This document shows positions 37,030 to 49,165 of a stretch of 64,000 nt of DNA, in pieces. The DNA comes from Haematobia irritans (lineage: Eukaryota; Arthropoda; Insecta; Diptera; Muscidae). Every line of letters starts with the position of its first letter. Position 1 is the first letter of the stretch. The stretch is taken from NCBI RefSeq assembly GCF_050003625.1, contig NC_134397.1, positions 279,986,070-280,050,069 of the forward strand, given 5' to 3'. Below the pieces are notes generated by a model that had not been told where the DNA came from, made no database searches, and saw only the letters and a program-made list of their open reading frames with translations. The translations under genes and the position numbers were made by a program.

Positions 37030-38766
37030 CACCCAAAAAAAAAGTGAACCCACCGTGGAAGAAAATGTAGGTTTATTTTAGAAAATTTTAATTAAAATAG
37101 TTTTCTAATTGCAACATGTTACAAATAAGTTAATACTTTTTGTCAAATTGAAGAAAAATTATTATAAATAATTATTTTTTGCTGTAATTTAAGAAAATTT
37201 CATATGTTGAATGAAAAAATTGGATTTAAAAATTGTTAAAATGTCTTTAGCGCTGTACGAAGTTCAAGACAGGTACAATTTTAGTAAAATTTATTTATTT
37301 GAGAGACTTATGAACTCAATTTTAGCAAACTTCAGCCATTTTAGGAAAATATGAACTATTTTATTATACACACCACCATAGAATGGTGACGGGGGTATAA
37401 TAAGTTTGTCATTCCGTTTGTAACATATCGAAATATCGATTTCCGACTATATAAAGTATATATATTCTTGATCAGGGAGAAATTCTAAGACGATATAACG
37501 ATGTCCGTCTGTCTGTCTGTCTGTTGTAATCACGCTACAGTCTTCAATAATGAAGCAATCGTGCTGAAATTTTGCACAAACTCGTCTTTTGTCTGCAGGC
37601 AGGTCAAGTTCGAAGATGGGCTATATCGCGCCAGGTTTTGATATAGTGCCCATATAAACCGACCTTCCGATTTGGGGTCTTGGGCTTATAGAAATCGTAG
37701 TTTTTATCCAATTTGCCTGAAATTTAAAATCTAGAGGTATTGTATGACCATAAAGAGGTGTGCCAAAAATGGTGAGTATCGGTCCATGTTTTGGTATGGC
37801 CCCATATAAAACGACCTCCCGATTTGGGGTCTTGGGCTTATAGAAACCGTAGTTTTTATCCAATTTGACTGAAATTGGAAATCTAGAGGTAGTTTAGGAC
37901 CATAAAGAGGTGTGCCGAAAATGGTGAGTATCGGTCCATATTTTGGTATAGCCCCCATATAGACCGATTTCCCGATTTTACTTCTTGGGCTTCTAGAATC
38001 CGAAGTTTTTATCCTATTTGCCTGAAATTGGAAATCTAGAAGTATTTTCGGGTCATAAAGAGGTGTGCCGAAAACGGTGAGTATCGGTCCATATTTTAGT
38101 ATAGCCCCCATAAGAACGATCTCCCGATTTAACTCCTTGGGTTTCTAGAAACCGTAGTTTTTGTCTGATTTGCCTGAAATTGTAAATATTCTGGTATTTT
38201 AGGCCTCCATACAGACCGACTTCACTTCTTGAGGGTGAAGAAGGCGCGCTGATCATGAAAATTGCTTGAAACTCAATGTAAAATTTCCAGATTTATTTCT
38301 ACAGATTTAAGATTTCAAATCAAAACGTTATTTTATAATTTTCTTGCACACTTACAAGAGATGTTAATGATTCCTCTAAAACTCAAACAAAAATGGTTCT
38401 TATAAATCCAGAATCTGATATAGTCCTCATAGGTGAAATCTTTAAATTTATTTTCGGGAAGTGTCCTCAAGTCCTCAAGCCCTCCTGAAATTTCAAAGGA
38501 AACCCTAATATTTGGTTCATGGTGGTGGGTATTTAAGATTCGGCCCGGCCGAACTTACTGCTGTATATACTTGGTTTTTAGTAAAATTGTGCACTATATT
38601 TGTATACAACTCTTTTTCTTATTTTTAGTTCACATCATTAAAGGTAGCAAAAAATTATTCAAATAAGGAACATTTACTCATATTGTGCAAAATTTAACTA
38701 AAATCAACTAATCTTCATTAACTAAAATAAAGTTCAGTTGGCATTAGATCCCCTCTTTTCTGGGTG
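37030..38766 (-). mobile_element. T-family MITE, inverted, split by a Helentron
   Basis: CACCCAAAAAAAAAGTGAAC at the left and CTTTTCTGGGTG at the right, with TA on both sides. Interior in reverse order (GTCTTTAGCGCTGTACGAAG, GAACTATTTTATTATA). The Helentron at 37365-38573 interrupts a T-rich stretch. Confidence 0.75.
37365..38573 (+). mobile_element. Helentron, subfamily B
   Basis: It has the 5' hairpin (CACCACCATAGAATGG...), the DINE-1 phrase ATAAAGTATATATATTCTTG, a GATGTCCGTCTGTCTGTCTG block and modules anchored on CCATA at 37650, 37802, 37955 and 38108 (spacing 152, 153, 153). The 3' hairpin TTCGGCCCGGCCGAA is followed by GTATATACTTG. No coding frame. Confidence 0.75.
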
Positions 38767-38886
38767 TATAACTTCATCCAAAGAAAAAATGCTTTCCTCC
38801 ATAACGAAATTTTTATTTAATATTAAACTTAAATGATTATTTTACAAATTTTTTTATAAGCTACTAAGAAAAAAATATCACCTAAA

Positions 38887-39825
38887 TTTTTATACCCTCC
38901 ACCATAGGATGGGGGTATATTTACTTTGTCATTCCGTTTGTAACACAACGAAATATTGCTCTAAAACCCCATAAAGTATATATATTCTGGGTCGTGGTGA
39001 AATTCTGAGTCGATCTGAGCATGTCCGTCCGTCCGTCTGTTGAAAGCACGCTAACTTCCGAACGAAACAAGCTATCGACTTGAAACTTGGCACAAGTAGT
39101 TATTATTGATGTACGTCGGATGATATTGCAAATGGGCCATATCGGTCCACTATTACGTATAGCCCCCATATAAACGGACCCCCAAATTTGGCTTGCGGGG
39201 ACTCTAAGAGAAGCAAATTTCATCCGATCCGGCTGAAATTTGGCACATGGTGTTAGTATATGGTCTCTAATGACCATGCAAAAAATGGTCCACATAGATC
39301 CTTAATTATATATAGCCCCCATATAAACCGATGACCAGATTTGAACTCCGGAGCCTCTTGGAAGAACAACATTCATCTGATTCAATTGAAATTTGGTACG
39401 TGGTGTTAATACATGGCTTCAAACACCCATGCAAAATGTGGTCGAAATGGGTCCATAATTATATATAGCCCCCATATAAACCGATCCCCAGATTTAACCT
39501 CCGGAGCCCCTTGGAAGAGCAAAATTCATCCGAATCGGTTGAAATTTGGTACGTGATGTTAGTATATGGTCAACAACCATGCAGGAGTTGGTTCATATCA
39601 GTCCACAATTATATATAGCCCCCATATAAACCGATCCTCAGATTTGACCTCCGGTGCCTTTTGGAGAAGCAAAATTCATCAGATCTGGTTGAAATTTGGT
39701 ACGTGGTGGTAGTGTATGATATTTAACAGCCATGCAAAAAGTGGTCTTTCGTAGACGTTTCTACGCAATCCATGGTGGAGGGTACATAAGATTCGGCCTG
39801 GCCGAACTTACGGCCGTATATACTT
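38887..39825 (+). mobile_element. Helentron, subfamily C, short copy
   Basis: ATACCCTCCACCATAGGATG at the 5' end, ATAAAGTATATATATTCTGG, the GTCCGTCCGTCTG block, and modules with CCATATAAAC at 39166, 39319, 39472 and 39622 (153, 153, 150). The 3' end has TTCGGCCTGGCCGAA and GTATATACTTG. About four modules against seven in the copy at 56111. Confidence 0.8.
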
Positions 39826-41090
39826 GTTGTATTTTATTTCTACTGTCATTTCGTTCTACGCAGTTTCTGTACCAACCACAGGCTAATTGGTAAATCACAA
39901 TTTTTGATTTGAACATATTTTAGACAATCCAAAAATATATCGGAAGTGGAATATTTGTGGTCCAAACCAAGCTTCTAACTTCAAGCCTAAAAGATGCCAC
40001 AAATTCCGTGACACAAACAAATTTAAATTCAATGAGAAAAGATGCCATCAAATTAAATATGATTATTTTGTTTTGGTACATCCTCACCGCAAATGTCCCA
40101 TATCCAGGAGTGATACACTCATTTCGGTTGCAAACCGATGTCAACTAAAATGTCATACAAGTGTCAACCAATGTTTCCATCGACGAGACGACACGAAGAT
40201 TCCATGGAAATGAAGCCAACTTCACACATGCCTTTGTGGTATCCCATACAAGAGTTTCTTCATATTCGCTTCTCATAATTGTCCCAAGAAAACACCAGTG
40301 GCCTCTGTGTGAAGTTGCAGTGAAGTTTCCCTTCATGCAACTTGCCACAGCAGAGCAGAAGCTCTAAGAAAACCCCAAAGAACAGGACAAAAACTTCAAA
40401 GTCTTGTGAGCATAAAATGTCCAACATGCGTGACAATTTAATGAGACTCCGTTTTTGGTGGAAATTGAAAAGTCGAAATGGTCCAAAATTACCCCCGATT
40501 TGTTCTCCAATGTGACTGTGACAATGTTGGTGGGGTAAGTGCAATAATTAGCATTGCTTCCATGCAATGCTGCTCTTCACATCAATGCCAAAGCAAATAC
40601 GCTACACGCTTTTGGTGAAATATAAACATTTAGTGACACAATTGCATGAATATCGGGGAGTGCTTAGGAATACCATTTATGTTATGTTGGGAGCTAATTG
40701 CCTTTACATCCCTTCGTTAATGAGTTTTAATTAGGTATTTAAAAAATGAAGAAAACAATTTGCAAATACATTTTTCTTAAATCACCGCTACAAGTGAATA
40801 TGGTGAATGTGGTGCTTGATAAAAAAAAAATGTTTTTCGAATTAATGGTTACTGTTTAAAATGCTATGGTATGACCATCTACAATATTATGTTCTAAGAG
40901 AAAATATTTTTTTATGAAAAATCTATTTACTGGACGCAATTTAAGAAAAAAACAAGAAAATAATTTTGAAATTGTATTTCTTACACTTCATTTATTTTTA
41001 TACGCTCAAAAATCAAATAATCGAACATGTTTGTCGAATTTGGGAATCATCCATACGTTTATTTTGCCAAAAAATAACTCTTTTCGCAAT
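39826..41090. other. Unique DNA, no gene accepted
   Basis: 40130-40600 is GC-balanced, with many overlapping short frames on both strands, none with splice or start support. AT-rich on either side. Confidence 0.35.
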
Positions 41091-41395
41091 ATACACATAC
41101 TGACAACAGTGAATCTACCAGCAAAGAAAATGGAAAAAATTCAAGTTCAAAATTACAAAAATGTCTTTAGTACCGTACGAAGATCAAGATGGACGCATTA
41201 TTGGTAAAATTTACCAATAAATTTTAAGAAATTCTGAACTGAATTTAGTGGGAGGCACGAATTTAGTAAACCTTTATACTTCTTTTTTTGTGTAATTTTT
41301 CCTTCCTTTTTTAGTGCATTTAACTAACGTACGCAGAAAATTGTTAAAGTCAATAAATTGGATTTAGTGCCATATGGGGTTAACTTTTCGAGAGT
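41091..41395 (-). mobile_element. T-family MITE fragment
   Basis: CACATACTGACAACAGTGAA, AAAATGTCTTTAGTACCGTA and CATTTAACTAACGTACGCAG are reversed T phrases. The TAC-CAC terminus is worn. Confidence 0.65.
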
Positions 41396-41457
41396 AGTTT
41401 TTCGATAATTAAATGCTCTAATTAAATGGCTGAGATAAAAACATTAATTTTCTGTGT

Positions 41458-41610
41458 GTGTATAAAGTGAACCCACCACGAAAGAAAATGTAGGTTTATA
41501 TTAGAAAATGTTATCTAAATTATATTAGAAATTGCAACTAGATACAAATGACAAAAATTCTTATAAAATTGAAAAAAATTGATTTTGGGAAGAAAAAAAC
41601 GAGACTTTGT
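41458..41610 (-). mobile_element. T-family MITE fragment, end portion
   Basis: AAAGTGAACCCACCACGAAA and AAAATGTAGGTTTATATTAG match the start of the inverted T at 37030; the rest is lost. Confidence 0.6.
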
Positions 41611-42126
41611 CAAAATCAAAATAACAAAAATTATGTCATTCAACAAGAGATTTTTTTATGGAAAATAATTATTAAATAACGATTTATTTTTTTTCATCTT
41701 AGAGGACAATTGGTTGTCATTTATTATTATCTCGTTGAATATGAAATGATGTCAGAAGATACCACAACTATCAATATGACATACCACCAACATCAGATGG
41801 CCACTCATTCCCATATTCGGATGTTCGTCTCATGTGAATATTTTGTTATTGCTCTTATTGATGGAAATTGTGTCATGAACATTGGAGACTTAATGAGTAC
41901 ATACTACAATTTGATTTGTTATGAATAAATTAAAAAAAAAAAAAAAACACAATCACCAATAATTGACAATGATTAATTTGGATCATCAATCACTGGATAT
42001 AAACATGATAGATATTCAATAGACCCTGTTACTATGTTTTTAAAACGGACCTGTAAGGGTATTTAAATATTAAAACAAAATATATGATATTATACACTCT
42101 AAATATTGCGACTCAAAATTTACATA
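41611..42126. other. Unique AT-rich DNA
   Basis: No gene seen. The 72-codon frame at 41710 has a native-looking ATG but no other support. Confidence 0.3.
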
Positions 42127-42599
42127 CACTGAAAAAAAAAACATGCCCGGTTCCAAAGATTTTGTCTTTATTTTAAAAATGTTGCTATTGATTCCGAGCC
42201 AAAGAAGCGGAGAATACAAGTAAGGATACTTCTAAGGCACAATTCTCTTTTAAATTTGGGTTTTGTGTACACGCAAAGAAAAAAAACGTTTGGAAAACGT
42301 GTACCGAAAACGTTTTTCTTTTGTTAGTTTTTTGAATTGCTTCGAAAAGTATACACTTTTATCACCAAAAAAATTCGTTTGTTACAAAATTTTTATTTTT
42401 TCAATAAAAAAAGTTATTTTTGAACCAACAACACAGTCCATTTCGTTTATATCAAACACTGTTCTTTTCTAAATTTAGGTCTTTAATAAGACACATTTTA
42501 CAGTTCATAGTAAAAATTTAATATAGTAGAATGTAATGTTGAAAATTTTTTTCGGAATCTTCCGATCATATCTGGAATATATGTAAAAAAAAAAAAACT

Positions 42600-42680
42600 T
42601 TGGTCGAAGCAGGGATCGAACCCACGACCCTTGGCATGCAAGTCAGACGTAGAAACCACTGCTCCACGGTGACCAACTAA
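42600..42680 (-). repeat. tRNA-like unit of M2, leftward
   Basis: On the minus strand: A-box-like TGGAGCAGTGG (complement of 42656-42666) and a perfect B box GGTTCGATCCC (complement of 42612-42622), 44 bases apart. Flanking TTGCATGCCAAGGG links it to the SINE head. It could drive pol III transcription leftward. Confidence 0.7.
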
Positions 42681-42789
42681 ATGTATTTTTCTGTTAAATA
42701 AACTTTGTTTAATCGGCTCGTGGGCGCCGCAAGCTATGCTATATAAATATAACTTAGTTATATGGGTAATTGTCTATTGATGACAATAA

Positions 42790-42864
42790 CGGCTACATGG
42801 CTCAGTGGATAGTGTGTTGGCTTACAAATTGCATGGTCCGCGGTTCGATTCTCCGTCCAGGCGA
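42790..42864 (+). repeat. tRNA-like unit of M2, rightward
   Basis: A box TGGCTCAGTGG (42798-42808) and B box GGTTCGATTCT (42842-42852), 44 bases apart, both close to consensus. The sequence differs from the leftward unit, so it comes from another tRNA or SINE head. Short T runs downstream could end pol III transcripts. Confidence 0.7.
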
Positions 42865-43784
42865 AAGGTAAAAAAAAGTTTAAAAATTTATAAAATCGTA
42901 TAATTTCGTCTACATTGTTTGTGTTACAGAAAAAGGTGCTAAGAACTAAAAAAATTCGTGGAAGTGAGAAAGATGTGAGGGAAAATGCAATTAGTCAGAA
43001 AAAAATTTTTTGAGTTAGTCTTTATAAAATTGTTTTTACATCCTGGAAAAGAATAAACGTTTATCACAAAAAAAAATATACTTTTCTTCCAAATACACTT
43101 CCTTTCAACGAAAAGCAAATGAGAAACGAACTTTGTTTGTCTAAAATTTCGTTTGGGAGGAAAGAATTATTTTTTTGCGTGTACTTGCTTCTAGGAAGCA
43201 AATTTAAATTTTTCGATTTTTCAGCTTGTTTTCTTCATATGCTATCAAAGTCCTTTAAAAATAAGTTAACGACAACCTTTTTTCCAAATTAAGTAAAAAA
43301 CGTCTTTAAAATAAAGTGTTGAAAAACATGTCCTATATTTGAACGATTTTTTGCTTTGTAGTCAAGATGCAAAAAGACAACAAATTTTAAGACAATTTCA
43401 TTAAATCTAAAGAATTTTTCTGAATTATTAAAGTCAAGTTGACCTTACATTTTTTCTTTCATGTTATGATACCCATTTTTAAGTGAAATCACTCAATTAT
43501 AAGGACAATACGACTTCATTGAAAAGTTTATCGACTTTTGGACAAGTAAAAAACTTTATATTAGAGAAATGCGTCTAAGCAAAATTTACATTCGTGTTTT
43601 AAAGACATGAAATCTTTGACCTCACGACAATATTTTTTTCAGTGTAGTAATAAGTAACAAATCCTCTCTCTTTTCCTTTTTGTATTTGTTTAAAAAATGG
43701 ATATACAATTTATTGCAATCTATTGAAATTGCTTGTTATTTATTGTTGAAAGCAAAAAAGTAATTTCTTTTCTTTTTAATTTCT

Positions 43785-43880
43785 TTTTGTAGCCGAGTGC
43801 GAAAGGCGTTTCACATTACGAAGAAACCACTTAGAGAACTTTTAATACACTCAGATACGTCAGCAGCATTCCTTAGTGGA
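43785..43880 (-). mobile_element. SINE body fragment (S6)
   Basis: GCCGAGTGCGAAAGGCGTTT and AAACCACTTAGAGAAC match the SINE body in reverse. Both ends are missing. At 43881-43944 a CACACAAAGAAAAAATACG piece looks like an M2-type left end. Confidence 0.6.
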
Positions 43881-43944
43881 CACACAAAGAAAAAATACGT
43901 TCCTCCGGAACGAAATTTCAGACACACGAAATTCCCATTTTTTA

Positions 43945-44345
43945 CACTGAAAAAAAAAACATGCCCGATATTTACACTAATGATTTTGGAATTTATTCCG
44001 AGCCATAGAAGCGGAGAATTTAAATTTGAGTTTATTCTAGGAACCTAATTTTAATTTATTCAAATTAAATTTCCAAATTTAGACTCTACTTAAAGCAGAA
44101 GTTATGCTATGTTTCATGTAAAATCCGGTTTTAAAATAAAGTATTTAAAAACATTTCCTATTGTTAAACGCTTTTTTGCTTTGTAGTCAAGATACAAAAA
44201 GACAACAAATTTAAGGACATTAATTTTGAAGAAGTTTTCAGAATTATATATTATTTAAAAGTTTATTGTTTTCCGATAAGGAAAAAATTGATGGTAGAAA
44301 AATATGTATCGTATTTCAAGGACATGAAACCATTGTCTTCAAGAC
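43945..44345 (+). mobile_element. R-family MITE, right end lost
   Basis: CACTGAAAAAAAAAACATGC, then AATTTATTCCGAGCC and TTTGTAGTCAAGATACAAAA. It fades into the hairpin element near GGACATGAAACC. Confidence 0.65.
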
Positions 44346-44346
44346 A

Positions 44347-44500
44347 GAGCATGTTTCAAGAGCATAATGTTACTTTTCACGGAAAACATGTAACACGTGA
44401 GAAGATTATTTTTGCGACAAAAATGTTACACAGTTGCCGTGAAAAAGTAACATGGTGCTCTTGAAACATGTTTGAGGTTATCATATTCCTTCTCTGGGTG
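44347..44500. mobile_element. Hairpin MITE, about 45-bp stem
   Basis: CATGTTTCAAGAGCATAATG (44350 on) and its near-inverse CATGGTGCTCTTGAAACATG (ending about 44471) form a long stem that extends through TTTTCACGG/CCGTGAAAA, with a loop of about 30 bases. The right end is TCTCTGGGTG+TA, similar to the MITE at 55511-55728. Confidence 0.6.
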
Positions 44501-44613
44501 TATGCTCTAATCTTTTTTATTTGCTTTTGAAGAATTATTTTTAGCGTCAAAAATTTCGATTTCGTGGAGATAATCAACTGTTGAACAACTTTTTTGACGT
44601 TCGATTGAAACTA

Positions 44614-45266
44614 CACTCAAAAATAGTTTACTTGGATCCAAAGATTTTGACCTTCCCTTAATGATTTTGGTATTGATTCCGAGCCAAAGATGCGGTTTTT
44701 TGAAAATAAAGAAATTTTGTGGCGACATTTTTGTGGTCTTAAATCTAGGATCAATTAAATTAAAATTAGGATACAGATCTCATTTATCAAATTGTCATTC
44801 TCTTGTCACGGTTTATTAATAAAGGTACTCGCGTACAAACAAATGCCAGTTTAAAAATCCAAATTATAACGGATACTTCAAAGTAAAAAAATTTTTCCTA
44901 ATTCCAAAAAAACTTTAAACCAAAGACGCTAAATCCTAAGTCTTAGCCTATATTTGAAGCGTTTTTATCTTAAATCTAAAGTTTCAATATATCAGTTAAT
45001 TTAAGGACGATTTCTTTAAATCAAAAATGTGTTTCTTTACTAGAAGGAAGATTAGCCTTAGTTCGAAGACATGCGACTTTAATGGAGGGACGCAAATTTA
45101 CAAAATTTATGTCCCAAATTTAATGAAAAAAATTTTTGAAGCAAATATTATAAATCAAATTAAAATTGCATTACTTTTAAGAAATTTGTCCTAAACAGTT
45201 TGTAAGTTTCACATCCTAAAATTTAGGTTGCGTAATCTTTAATATCACGTAAATATTTTTTCAGTG
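44614..45266 (+). mobile_element. R-related MITE, subfamily b
   Basis: CACTCAAAAATAGTTTACTT to AAATATTTTTTCAGTG, TA flanks. The left half shares GATTCCGAGCCAAAGA with R; the right half has TTTAGGTTGCGTAATC, shared with 28827, 53075 and 55288. Confidence 0.7.
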
Positions 45267-46550
45267 TAGGAATTAACCCATGACCCTTGGAACCCATCTG
45301 GCAATACAAATCCATTTGGGATAGAAAGTCGAACGCGTTTATAACGTACTCCGCTTTTGAAGTTCCAAGGCTTTTTTTCATTTTCCATACAAATTACTTT
45401 TTTTGTACCGTGTACGTTTGGTTGTGACGAATTTTTTATTATAGCCAACAACATTTATGTCCCTATAATACATTGTCATTAAAATATGATGTTTATAACA
45501 ACTAAGTAAACGGCGATTGGTTTCAACTGCAACTAAATTATTAGTAACATGGGAAATGCAAATAAAAGCAATAGTTAAACTTGTAATTATTTTAAAATGC
45601 GAAATTCATTAAATTTTCATGTGATTAAATATACAACCATTCTTTCTTGCCACGATTATAATAAACTAAAAATCCCGATCACTGGGAACCGCGTTGGACT
45701 GTATTATTCCAAATTCAGTTTATATTTGTGGGTAAAAATAGATGGTCAAAAAAAGACCATTTGAATAAAACATAGGAATTTTATCATCTAGTCCAAGTGC
45801 TAATTTATTAAGAACTTCACTTTTGAGAATTATGTGTCCATGTACGATGGACCATTTAAAAGAAGCTTTCCAATTTCATCGTCTCCGTCATGTGCTAATT
45901 TATTGAGATCTTCCCAACAAGAATGTATTCACAGGCATACGATGACAAACATGGCGATGCAACATACCTCACAGCATTCAACAAAATCCCCATCATGTGT
46001 CCATCCCTATTCCAAACATGCCCGTAACGAATGAACAGCTTTTTTGTTATTGGTGATGACCAACAGCATCACAGCGATTGCCGTTGCCACATTTGTGGAG
46101 TGGTCTTTTTGATCTTTCACCGGTTTGTTGTAACAACCGAACGGTCACTGGATTTAGCCAATCACGCTTGATTTCATTGGTCTCTATGCCAGGAGGGCAT
46201 GGTAATGATTCCATATAAGCCATGTGGAAAACTGGAATCTTCTCATTGCTGACTTTGTTCGATTTAAAGATGGTGCCGTAAATATAAAGATGATGTACTG
46301 AACTCAACCAAGAGCAATTTAACTTATTTTTTCTGGTTTTTTAAACCACACGCCACTAAAATTATGTTCATTTGTGCTAAAGCAGATTCAGTTTACTATC
46401 GTAGTAAGAAAGAGAGCTACAGAAATAGAAAATCTTCAAACTAATCGACTTTTGATTTGAGATAAGGTAACATTTCCTTAAAGTAAAAAACAATTCTTTT
46501 GGTTTAACGAAATAATCTAGGAAAAACAGAAATGGCTAACATTTGAATTA
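45267..46550. other. Unique DNA, no gene accepted
   Basis: GC-balanced between 45800 and 46310, with several short frames on both strands and no splice support. AT-rich elsewhere. Confidence 0.35.
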
Positions 46551-47081
46551 CACAGAAAAAAATATCACCAGAATATTTCCAATTAAAAAGTTAATTGAAG
46601 TTGAATGTTTTTTCAATTAATAAATTAATTGATACAGTTAACTTTTTAATCAAGGTAGAGACATTAGGTTAATTAAGTCAATGATTGAAAATTTTAAAAT
46701 TTTTAATTAAAAAATTAATTGATAGAATTAACTTTTTAATCAAATTCAGAAGACGAAGTCAGTTAAAAAAAGTGATGAACATTTCTTAATCAAAATAAAA
46801 ATTCTAAGCCAATTCAGAAAGTAGTTGAAAATAGTTACCTTTTTACATAAAAAATTAATTGGGGTTTGCATTCAAAATCAATTAAATTTTTAATTGAATC
46901 AATTAAAAAATTAATTGAAAATTGCTAATGACATCAATTAATTTTTTAATCAAGGATTTTTTCTATGCTCAATTAAAACTGTGACTGATACTATCATTTT
47001 CGTGATTGAAGACATTTCAATTAAAAAATTAATTGGATCAATTAATTTCGTGATTGAATCAGAAAAATATTTTTTTGTGTG
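46551..47081. mobile_element. N-family MITE, full copy
   Basis: CACAGAAAAAAATATCACC to AATATTTTTTTGTGTG, TA flanks, 531 bp. The interior is made of AAAAAATTAATTGA and TAATTTTTTAATCAA words in alternating orientation, so it can fold back along its length. Confidence 0.8.
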
Positions 47082-48167
47082 TACATACATATAATATAAT
47101 ATAGGATATGATTTATTTTCTAAAAGTTGTGAGCTTGTGTTAAAATTGGTATCGAAATTGTAATCTTATAAAGCATAGATAAAAAATTTTAATTTTATTC
47201 AAATCGTGTCTTTCATTTGCAATCAAAAATTCAAACAAACTTTCTTTGAGCGTAGATTGAAATTTCTACAGCACATATTTTTAATACTAATTTTAAATAA
47301 TTTTTCAGGAAAAGGGTGTTCTAAAACCGATCTTTGAGATTAAAAGATTCGCAAATTGTGGAAGAATACTGGTACGAAATTGTGAAAGAATACTGATAAG
47401 GAATTTAGAGACAACCGGTTAAAAACTTCTGTGATGTGACCATATATGTAAAAATCGGACGCAGAGAGCTATCTCAACCGGACGCAATAAGGCTGGTATA
47501 TATTGCATATCCAAGAGTTGTATATTCCAAATTTGAGTGGTTTAATGGTTATCAAAAGTTGTTTCCATAAATTACGGTTCACACTTCACTACAGTAGAAA
47601 CACATTAAGACAATTGACATTTACCAATAATCCACATCGCATCCATACTATGTGAAATTGATATTGGTCCGCATGTCATAAATCATCATCTAAAAAGGAT
47701 TTACAAAAGGCTTGCGCGACAAGATAATAATCCCGGAGACAATAGTCTTTCTTTTTTAGCCATCTGATGAAGAAGAGAAACAATGAACGAAGCCACACAA
47801 CTGTAGCAGGCGAACGATGATTAAGCCAAATTGAATCTTGGAAGACAATGCATAATGCAGTACAACAGTATTTTGACAATTGCGATGATGACAGATTGAT
47901 GGTAATTTGAACATTGCTATAATGGATAGTGGGGAACATGTCATCATTGTGATCATAAATGATGGGTGATTAATGAATAAGGAGCGCCAAGAGATTTTTG
48001 CCAAATGCCGATCTTTTTCTTTAAGAGAGCTTTCACAGAAAGCAAATTCATCGAAATATAACCGTTAATTTTACCGTTATTGTACTGTTCGTCCAGGACA
48101 CAACAAAATTTATTCAATTTTAGAATTTTGCATATTTTTTGGAGATTTTAATAACTTGTTGAGCATA
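47082..48167. other. Unique DNA, no gene accepted
   Basis: AT-rich to 47430; balanced 47440-48060. Overlapping minus-strand frames at 47676-48004 have no support as exons. Confidence 0.35.
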
Positions 48168-48684
48168 CACTCAAAAAAAAGTGAACTCTCTATTTCACTA
48201 AAGCCAATTTAACTTTATATTAGTTCATAGAATCATTATGTTTGGAAAAAGTTTACTTTACTCAAATAATTTTTTGCGTACGTTAGTTAAATGAACTAAA
48301 ACACAGGAAAAAATTATACAAAAATAAAGCATAAAGGTTTCCTAATTTCGTATTTCTCACAAAATAGTTCATTATTTCCTTAAATTTGTAAATTTTACCA
48401 AAAATGTGTCCATCATGAACTTCGTATGGCACTAAAGACATTCTTGCAATTTTGAACTCCAAGATTTCTCTTAAAACTACAAAATTTTCTTTAACAAGTG
48501 CAAAAACTTAGTTATGTCTAATAAATTTTCTTGAATTTGTCGAAAAATATTTACTTATTTTTACCATATCGGAGTGATGCCAGCGCTTGTAATACTGTTT
48601 AGTTAAAATTTTCTAAAAAAATTCAAAATTTTCTAAAATTAATCGAAAGTTATCTTTCCTGGTGGGTTCACTGTTTTTTCAGTG
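48168..48684 (+). mobile_element. T-family MITE, intact reference copy
   Basis: CACTCAAAAAAAAGTGAACT to GGTTCACTGTTTTTTCAGTG, 517 bp, TA on both sides, uninterrupted. It contains no frame worth calling. This copy serves to define the empty sites of the interrupted T elements. Confidence 0.88.
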
Positions 48685-49094
48685 TATAGGCAGTGTATAA
48701 AGGGTTTCCCGGTAACGAATTTTAACCCGAGAAAGCTTACTGAAAGCCACGGATAAGCTAAACATACATCTGGAAGACGTATCAAAGTTTGTCATCATGT
48801 GGACAAAATTTGTTGATTTTTGTTTTAAATTTTTGTACTTACACCGATTCTATATACAAATCTCTATTATTTAAACACGATTTTTGTTAAACTTTTATTT
48901 ATTGTGTAACAAAAAACTAGCATTTTTGGTATTCATTTTTATGAGGGGAGAGCGAAAAACTAAAAAACGCATACGTCTCTCAGACGTAGATAAGCTGAAA
49001 ACCATGAAAACAAACATATTCCTTTAGTCTTGTCAAAAAAAAAGAGGAACAAGCAACTGCGAATCAATTGAATTAATTTATCTGATTTATATTG
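48685..49094. other. AT-rich DNA left of the DD37E element
   Basis: No gene seen. The left inverted repeat of the DD37E transposon is not present here. Confidence 0.35.
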
Positions 49095-49165
49095 AACTGT
49101 TTCAATTTTGCATTTAAAAAACCTGAACACCCCTCATTTTGAAGGTGTGTGTGTGTGTGTAGAAT

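Larger units (their letters stand above)
42270..43181 (+). mobile_element. M2: MITE with two opposed tRNA-like units
   Basis: CACGCAAAGAAAAAAAACG to ATTTTTTTGCGTG, TA flanks. The outer arms (AAAACGTTT, CGTTTGGGAGG) are unlike those of M1, yet the core at 42570-43016 is the same: inverted tRNA-like unit, CGGCTCGTGGGCGCCGCAAG spacer, forward tRNA-like unit, then ACAGAAAAAGGTGCTAAGAA. Confidence 0.8.
42127..43644 (+). mobile_element. R-family MITE, split by M2
   Basis: CACTGAAAAAAAAAACATGC to ATTTTTTTCAGTG, TA flanks. M2 lies inside the TTTTGTGTA/CTTGCTTCTAGG position; R at 32606 gives the empty site. Without M2 it is about 606 bp. Confidence 0.85.

Noticed and set aside
37731..38111. 126-codon minus-strand frame with repeated YMGAI words
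   Set aside because: Same explanation: Helentron subfamily B modules.
42600..42864. Two tRNA genes
   Set aside because: Boxes A and B are good, but the arms do not form a cloverleaf and the sequences recur inside SINEs and MITEs.
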